This document shows positions 57,031 through 64,000 of a stretch of 64,000 nt of DNA, in pieces. Each line of letters begins with the position of its first letter. Position 1 is the stretch's first letter. The translations under genes and the position numbers were made by a program. Source of the stretch: Neofusicoccum parvum (taxonomy: Eukaryota > Ascomycota > Dothideomycetes > Botryosphaeriales > Botryosphaeriaceae); assembly GCA_020912385.1 (NCBI GenBank), contig CP087223.1:434001-498000 (forward strand), written 5' to 3'. The notes under the pieces were generated by a model. That model had not been told where the DNA came from. It was given only the letters and a program-made list of their open reading frames with translations, and did not search any database.

Positions 57031-57272
57031 GATGGGGAAGGGATGGAGGCAGGATAGAGAAAGGAATACAAGGATTGCATGGCGGGTTTCAAATGCATCA
57101 ATAAGGCTTGACTGTGAAGGTGTCCCACAATGCACAATCGATGCTTGGTGAAAGAGCAGGCGGACGTGCATGTACGTCTCACCGGATCGTAGACCCAAGA
57201 ATGGGCGGGATATGAAGCAAGACGAAACGGCTCAGATGTGCTACGTCGCATGTTGATATACGTGCGTCGACC

Positions 57273-58009
57273 TTGGACTTCGCCGTCCCTCTACCTGACG
57301 AGTTTTTGAATGGAGCTTCCCCGCCACCTTACCACAGAAACAATACGTTTATCCTCCCACACGTCGGGCAAGAAGTAAAAGCAAATAACATGGGAATTTG
57401 CGTATCAACCACCCTGGTGGTCAATAGCGCCGTCATCTCCAATCGCCGGGAGCAAAAGAAAACTAACGCAGTGTGTAAGCTCACAGTGGAGACGGTGCGC
57501 TGGCTGTCTCCCGAGTACTACGTTTTTACTGCAGAGGGAACCTGTCAACCACATTGGCCCGCAATCACGTGTTTTACCTCCTTGTTCCACATGCGTTTTA
57601 CTACTTGCCTTGTTACTACACCATACACCTACCCCTGCACAAGTCATTCACCCTAGTTATGCGTATTTCCGTAAATCCGATCATTACACCTATATAGCAA
57701 GATTCTGTAGCAACAATAAGAAAACCAGCGGTGTCTTACTTTCTCGCGCCGTTCGACAGAACCTCGTCCGGAATGAGTCTATGGTGCGGTAAAAGCATGA
57801 CGGCAGCGTCTCTTGGCAACAATACCACGGCATTGGGCATTTGCGAAACACGAGCTCTGAGGCCCAGCTTAAAAAGAGGGAGAAGAAAAGGAAAAAGGAG
57901 AAGAAAGAAATCCACACGGGAATGCAGGACACGGGGCTTCTATCACACGCAAGCAAAACCGGCTGCTTCGTTCCAGGCTGGCCCATTGCTCAACTCTGCT
58001 GACTTGTAG
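57273..58009 (+). pseudogene. Unidentified open frame split by L3 LTR
   Basis: 57273-57542 and 57764-58009 form one open frame once the L3 LTR and one copy of its GAACC duplication are removed (516 nt). The frame lacks an ATG start, so it may be a later exon. Its end is Arg/Lys-rich (KRGRRKGKRRRKKS). No domain recognised. The split frame reads into the LTR and stops at 57656. Confidence 0.35.
57543..57758 (+). repeat. Solo LTR-like element, family L3, copy 2
   Basis: 216 bp, TGTCAACC...TTCGACA, with perfect GAACC duplications (57538-57542, 57759-57763). Nearly the same as the 45952 copy, including TATGCGTATTTCCGTAAATC. Confidence 0.9.
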
Positions 58010-58833
58010 CAAGCAGAATCCACCCGCTCTAACGTTCAATCATGGCGTCCTCCACATTCAGCACGGGTACTCAGCGAGGCATCTGCCCCTATAGCTTTCG
58101 TCATCACCACCGTTGTCGTCATCAAGTAAGCCTCTGTCTCTTTCATCCAAGACACATCCGTCTCGACGATAGTAAACTTTCCGACTCTAGTCGAAAAGAC
58201 ATTACCCAAGCATCCCCGTGGGGCACTCGGTTCTCCAGCACACGCGGCCCGGAGATGGGACCAGCACCCCCAGCTCCATGGGCGAAGCGCGCCGTCTCAA
58301 GGCCGGTCATCCTCTATGGGAGGTTCGCGTCACGGACACCCAATCCATCGCAAGCCCGGTGGAGTTGATGACCGTGTCGTATACCAGGAGCTCTTCCCAC
58401 GTAAACTGGTGCCTCGCCGACGCCGCCCAACCATGCCGCACTCCAACAAGCCGTAGAGCAAGCGCAATAGGCGCACAGCACGGCCACCTGCGGGTCTCGG
58501 CGGGTGCATCCGGACATGGATGGGCTTGTGGGCAAGTTTCCAGCCACCAGGAGCAGCAAGTTCGGCAAGGGAGAACCATCACCCAGTGGTAGAGCTTGTC
58601 ATCTTCGTCGTCTCCGTCTTAATGACCACTACCCCGCCAGCACGCCTCATCCCCGTCTACGTAGCCCAGGCCCCGTCGTAGGTCGATATTGAGCCACCAG
58701 TTGGCGGCCTGGATTAGTATTTCTCTCGGCCCGACGCCAAGAACTGTGGGTATGGTGGGATAGAAATATGGCGGCGGTGTACCTTTTTCATGCTCGCCAA
58801 CGGTGAGCGATGTACTTGAAAGACTATGGGTGG
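58010..58833. other. No supported gene
   Basis: Short frames on both strands. A minus frame (58619-58855, ...AANWWLNIDLRRGL...) looks protein-like and is entered by the L3 LTR at 58834, so it may be a broken gene end. Confidence 0.35.
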
Positions 58834-59041
58834 TGTCAACCACATTGGCCCGCAATCACGTGTCTCGTATTCCTCTTCTGATCACTACACCACCATCACT
58901 CCACCCCGTACGCATCAATTCTTAGTACCTAGCACAGCCTCTTTTGCTTACGCGTCCCCTTTGCGATCAGATATTTATGTAGCACTCGATAGCATTAATC
59001 AAAGAAGACAGCGGTGTCATTCTTTCTCGCGCCGTTCAACA
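58834..59041 (+). repeat. Solo LTR-like element, family L3, copy 3
   Basis: 208 bp, TGTCAACCACATTGGCCC...CGCCGTTCAACA, with perfect GGTGG duplications (58829-58833, 59042-59046). Its middle is more diverged than the other two copies; the ends are conserved. Confidence 0.88.
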
Positions 59042-59940
59042 GGTGGTAATTATATAGCGCCTTTTACTCTAGCGGGAGAAAGAGGCCAAGTAGATATAGA
59101 GGAGGAAGAAGAAGGAAATAAAGAGAAAAAGAAAAGAAAGAGAAGGAATAAAGGTAAATACAAGGGGATAAGAAAATAGAAAGGATAAAAAAGAGAAAAG
59201 AAAGAAAAAGAAGAAAGTAATAACGAAAAGAAGACTATTACCGCTTAGCTCTAGTATTTCTCTTTGTAACGCTTTAGTTTCTTATACTTACTAGGATACC
59301 AAAGTTTAAACAACCCTTTCCGTTGGCTGTACGAATTGGTTTCGGTTACTAGTATCTACTAGCGTGAAGAGTTTAAAAGGCGACGAATCCGCTAGATTAT
59401 AACGAGCTCCGTCGTATACTTACGAAATAGAAGAGCTATATAGAAGTAACGAAAAGGGAAAAGGCAGCAAGGAAAGAAGTAGTATCGACCCCGTCGCTTC
59501 GCCACCCCTATTACCGGCTCGTATAGATGGTAAGCGGTTAGGCGTACGGATGGTAGATAATACGGAAGGAGAGCGCTAACGAGAACCAGAGCGTGAGAAA
59601 TAGCTTATTACCTACGGATCCTTTAGCCTTCTAAAATGCTCGACTATATCTACTATACCATCGGCTAGGTATTAGTACCACCTATATACTATCTAAGCAT
59701 TAATTTACTCTACTTTAAGCGTGTAATAGAATAGCGAAGTTAGTATAAAAGACACGGTGTGTAGAGATATACTCAAGTAGGTTTAACTAAAATTATATGC
59801 GGCTTGCGTTTATACCATAAAGTCTCTTTATAGATACTCCCCTAAGACCTATAACATCTTTAAACTGTGACTAAATAATTCACGACCCTCCTTCTCCCTA
59901 AAGTCAGTTCGTGATTCTCCCGTTACACTGTTAAATATAA
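59042..59940. other. AT-rich, purine-rich RIP-like tract
   Basis: Starts with about 170 bp of mostly A/G (GAAGAAGAAGG-type), then TpA-rich sequence without open frames. Probably a decayed repeat; its type cannot be read. Confidence 0.5.
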
Positions 59941-60029
59941 TTAGTAGGATGTATAGGAGAAGGAGCTCCGCTGCTGCATGGACACTACAGGACCAGAGGT
60001 ATTCTCACTGAGCGTGGTTTCTCGGCCCA

Positions 60030-60212
60030 TTAACCGTTCTTGTTCATCCATCTCCACACTACGAATACCGGGAATCCGAAGGCGGTATGTCGTTTCGTCC
60101 AACCGAGCTTTTCTTGTTCGTGGAGCTTGTCGACGGTTTCGTCCACTACTTTCTGATCTCTCGCGCTGAGTGGGTAGAGATGGCCTATTGACAACAGAAG
60201 CTGGAACTTCAT
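60030..60212 (-). pseudogene. Fragment of a third Gypsy-type pol (RT N-terminal part)
   Basis: The minus strand reads HLYPLSARDQKVVDETVDKL, then EQEKLGWT and AFGFPVFVVWR. This matches the start of RT in fungal Ty3/Gypsy polyproteins of the type DQKVVDE.FDKLH. It is unlike elements A and B at this place. No LTR or other pol part is adjacent. Confidence 0.65.
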
Positions 60213-63200
60213 GCCCGAGCTCGATGCCGATCTCCAGCGCCTGCGCAGAGAGGAGGCCCAAATGATGCAGCAGCACGCGTCATCACAGGTGTCGCCGATG
60301 GAGGATTCTCCTACACAGGCCGCCACGGACCGGAAGAGTTTCGGCGGGACCCAGGCCGAGTACGAGAGCGAAGTGATTGAGCGCGTGTGCCACCACATCT
60401 CCAGGCAAGTGGAACTGATTGACAATCAGCTGGGCCAGCTGAACACGGTGACGCAGCACTGGCTACGCTCTCAGGAGTCTGCCGGAAAGAGGCCAGCCCG
60501 GTCATGGCATATGGCGCAGCTGGCCAAGGTTGATGGCCACACACAGTGGCGCTGGTGGAGAAGCTCAGGTGCAAGGCCAACAGCAACGCCATGATCGGTC
60601 ACTGCTTAGGGCAGCCACCGCCTCGAGGACAATCAGCTCATGGCAGAAGGTCCCAGGATTATAGAAATATGCCAGTCTTCCGTACCAATGCTCAATGGCA
60701 CGGCGCCCTCCATGTGGACTGGAAGCGCAGGTGTGCCGGCTACTTTGCCGTCACCGCGCCCAAGGACGAACATTCCATCGTCGCGGCCAACGACGAAGCG
60801 TCCACCGGTGCACCATCATCCGTGAATACCATCCGGCAAGCCAGATCCGCATGGTTCACATCGTGTCGAACACGCTCAGCGAGCTGAACGCCCGTTGCAT
60901 CTTCAGAGACGCGGTACACGACGCAGCACACGGCCACTTATACTACACGTGCAACTGCACCCCCATGGAGCGGACGAGCTGGTGCCGTTCCTGATGGTGC
61001 GGCGAGCGCTGACGTGCGTGGAGTTCGACCGCTACGCATTAACGCAGGGCCAGTGAGGCGCCGTCGTCAGTCACGGCTACCGCTGGCTGAACCGGAACCA
61101 CCCGATCCAGGTGTAGGATAGAAGTAAAGCAAGGACAGATTCTTTAGGATGAACGGTTTAGCTCCCCACGGAAGATTATGTTTGTGATGTAGTACGTTGC
61201 GGACAGGTAAGAATCAAACAGTAGTTTAATTGATAGGTTGAAGTACTCTAGACTTTCTTTTACTTCTGGTGAATATTTAGAGGAGTCTCTTTACTATTCA
61301 CACTCTGTAACTCTGTATACCTGGGTGGGTATTAAGCATGTAGCCACTGGTTAGTAAAGAGGTTGGAAGTTTTTTATGCTTATTTCCTTCCCGAGTACCT
61401 GTAGGAACTGTCCTCCAAGATGTGGATCACCTTTATACGCGCTCCTCAAAGGATCACGCATGGTGCCCATTATCGCGCACCTCGACAGCACCGCCATCTA
61501 CAGGCAATCTCTCAACGCGACCAAGACCCGCACCATCGAAGTAGATCTTCCTTCGTCAATCGAGTACCTCCGCGGTGCTCGAGGGACTCTTCAGTCTCCG
61601 AGAGGATATGGGAGGATGCTGTGAGAGCCGGGGAGTTGCTTGCACTGCTCCCCGACATCAGACGTCTCCGACGCAGCGTCGCTCTCAGCAGCCCTGGGCC
61701 GCACGTCGCCAACCGGACCACGGCGCCTTTCCCTGGCCTTTGCTCGTCTGCTCTCATCGATAGCCTTCTTGATCAGCTGATTCGCCCGTTCAGGGCCGGC
61801 CAGCTTGCGAACACTGCTCAGCAGAATGACCTGGTTGTCGCGGATCAGAGATTCCCAAGCAAGAAGCAGAACGGCGGCAGCGCCGTCATCGACCTGACCA
61901 AGACGCCCAGCCCGCGGGCTCGTCTCATCCGCTCCACGTCAGCCCACAAATCCACCGCAACCCCTTCTGGTCCGCGCGCTCGACCGTTCCTTTCAGCAAC
62001 GTTCATTTCGCTTCATTGTTGTCCCACGGCGACATTACCTTCTTTCGTCCGACTGCAACCCTTCTAAGCGGGCTTTCATATCATCTCCTTATGAACAGGG
62101 ACCTGGGCTGGACCTTTCGAGACACTACGACGCCTCCCAAGAGGGTAAAGAAGGATTGGAGGTAAAAGATTTCCATGATCAGTGAATACATTGGATTCTG
62201 GCTGGTTGATCGTCCTGACGAGTGCGGCATTCGGCACCGAGTACGACTTCCGCGCAGGATCACCCGGGAAAGTGCAGTGCTGTCGGTAGGGCATGTGCAT
62301 GAACGCCTGACCTGAGGGGTTTTGCCCATTCCAGAAGCTTCACAAGCCGTTCGTCTGACGGGGAGGAACTATCCGTATGTGGTGTTGAGGCTGGAGAAGG
62401 TGCTGCGGAAGCCTACGGGATGCGGCTAGTAACGAGGCCAGCAGGACCGGTGTACTCTCTCTCAGCTGACGTGGGGCCGGGGTGGTTGTGGGTTTTTGCT
62501 GGGAATCCGGGGTTGGTGAGGTGGATGGTGATTCGTAGGGTTGCGGGGCCCGCTCCTTTATGGCGTCTCCCGCTCCATCTCTGCTGGTAAGTGGAACTCG
62601 GTACTCGGTGCGCTCGAGGCTGCTCGATGACGGAAGAGCCACTGCGCCTCTCTCTGCTCGCGCCAAACCTCCGTCTCCACTCCAGGGTTCTTTTTCCGAA
62701 CAAATGCTCCATATATCTCGCCAAGTCTTTGGGTATGACATGGGATACAAGCACTAATATGCCCCGGTCCAACTAACTACCACATGAATCGTCCAGCCTA
62801 CGGGCCCTTACCATGTGACACAGACCCAGCACGTCTTCCGCCGCCAAACCATCTCCGTCCGCCTTTGCCGTCAATTTCCTCGACGCCTCCCTAACCACGA
62901 AGACGGGCCAGCATGCACCCCGCGCTACGTCGACTTTGACCGCCACCGTTCAAGCATAGCCGCCCGTATCTAAGCTGGAGGGTTCAGCCCATGGTGATCT
63001 ACTATAGCTAATGTTCCTCTTGGAGTGCTTGCAAAGTGTGAATACGCAACGAGTGAAATACTTTCACTGTGCCGAGACAGAGCTCAGAAAACAAACCTTC
63101 TTGCGTGTCACAACATCTTTTAGCATACATCTCACCAGCCGAGATCACACCACATGCAGCACGACCACCCCACTGGTCTTGAAACACCTGGTCTGGCTGG

Positions 63201-64000
63201 CAAAGTGTATGGCGTTAGGTGTGTCACTCGTCATGATTTTGAGAAGGTGTAGGGAGATGTTATTGCCCATGAAACGTAGGCAAGTTCGTATACCTCCTCA
63301 AAGCATACGCAGCCATGCCCGTACACAGCCAGCTCTTTAAAGGCGGCAACTCGACCGTAGCGCTGATAAAGAAGAGGTCGAGTCTGACAAGCCGACAGTG
63401 GTAGGCCGTTCTCGCCCAGCAGGCCGCCGCCACACGTTTATACCGGTACGCAGCCCGCTTGCCGCCGATACCACCAAAAGAACCTGTTGAAGCTCCCCAA
63501 AGTCGAGCTTGGGTCTCCTCTACCTCGATGTGGACGTCGATCCTCTTGCTCATTCAGCTCGGTGATCAACAACGGCTCTTGCCGTCTGCTTCGAGGCAGT
63601 GATGGTCGGGCTGTTTCGATATACTGGTTAGTGGCCATCCCACCTCGCCTGAGGGCGCGGGAAACGGCCGCAGCTCCAGCAGACCCGATAAGTGGATCTG
63701 AGCACAAGACCGTAGCTCTATCGGCCGCCCGGTGTTGCTCGACAGCCCGGGTGCATGTGCAGAGTGAAACACACTGGGCCAATGAGAGCGCGGCCGCGCT
63801 GCGCAGCAGATGCTAAGCGTGCTGTTCCTCTGTAGCAGAGCCTTAGAATATCCACACGTATTCGTTCGTCATCCACCACCTCCTTGACTTTCCAATGATT
63901 TCTATGTTGGTCTTTAGCGTTTCTCTCGCCGAAATCACCAAGATACCACGATACCACGTTTAGCTTGATGTCGTAGCGTACTTGAAGGGACTAGAGTTGG
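60213..64000. other. Right end, no intact gene recognised
   Basis: A helical plus frame (60211-60594, RLRREEAQMMQQHASS ... VELIDNQLGQLNTV), plus pieces at 61376-62067 (IIAHLDSTAIYRQSL, LRGARGTLQ) and a minus piece at 62076-62300 (MPYRQHCTFPGDPARKSYS) look like remains of genes with shifted frames. No domain could be assigned. The strand 63000-64000 holds only short overlapping frames. Confidence 0.35.

Noticed and set aside
1..64000. tRNA, rRNA or CRISPR loci
   Set aside because: Scanned for T-arm consensus, rRNA-like blocks and regularly spaced repeats; only the T-arm-like string in element A was seen, and the tandem arrays lack spacers.

Overview
The window looks like an accessory, repeat-rich stretch of a filamentous ascomycete (Pezizomycotina) genome. 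The evidence is short GT-AG introns (55-61 bp), a HET-domain gene relic, Ty3/Gypsy chromoviruses and Tad1-like LINEs, and heavy C-to-T/G-to-A decay at CpA (and CpG) sites of the kind left by repeat-induced point mutation (RIP). The species cannot be read from the sequence. No tRNA, rRNA, CRISPR array or bacterial-type operon was seen.

Left block (about 0.6-21.5 kb) is a TpA-rich nested transposon stack. An old A-family fragment (C) was split by a second chromovirus (B, 2322-14425, target duplication CTAAG). B was in turn split by a nearly intact chromovirus (A, 4169-10110, identical 184-bp LTRs, target duplication AGAAG). A second full-length but RIP-wrecked A-family copy (D, 14906-21229) lies next to it and carries a solo B LTR. 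Both A and B have a 10-11 nt stretch just after the 5' LTR that is complementary to a site inside the LTR, the arrangement expected for Tf1/sushi-type self-primed reverse transcription.

Middle (21.5-38.4 kb) is GC-rich and mostly not RIP-mutated. It holds a 454-aa Cys/His-headed acidic repeat protein (23418-24782), a convergent 465-aa Ala-rich membrane-anchored helical protein (24972-26369), a three-exon pseudokinase gene of 400 aa (28660-29979) flanked by two tandem-repeat arrays, a small two-exon hypothetical gene, a degraded gene, several minisatellites and long tracts with nothing recognisable.

Right part (38.4-64 kb) is a graveyard of broken genes and small insertions. It contains solo LTRs of two families with exact 5-bp target duplications (L1: 38984, 46358; L3: 45952, 57543, 58834), a Baeyer-Villiger monooxygenase fragment, a HET-domain pseudogene, and a coiled-coil gene that received an in-frame 435-bp antisense amidase fragment and then an LTR at its stop codon. 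It also contains a 5'-truncated RIP-marked LINE (50926-55482, 13-bp duplication) split by a second, unmutated 5'-truncated LINE (52785-53907, 14-bp duplication), plus LINE ORF1 and Gypsy pol scraps. The contrast between RIP-mutated old copies and clean young copies (element A, the nested LINE) gives a relative history of insertions.
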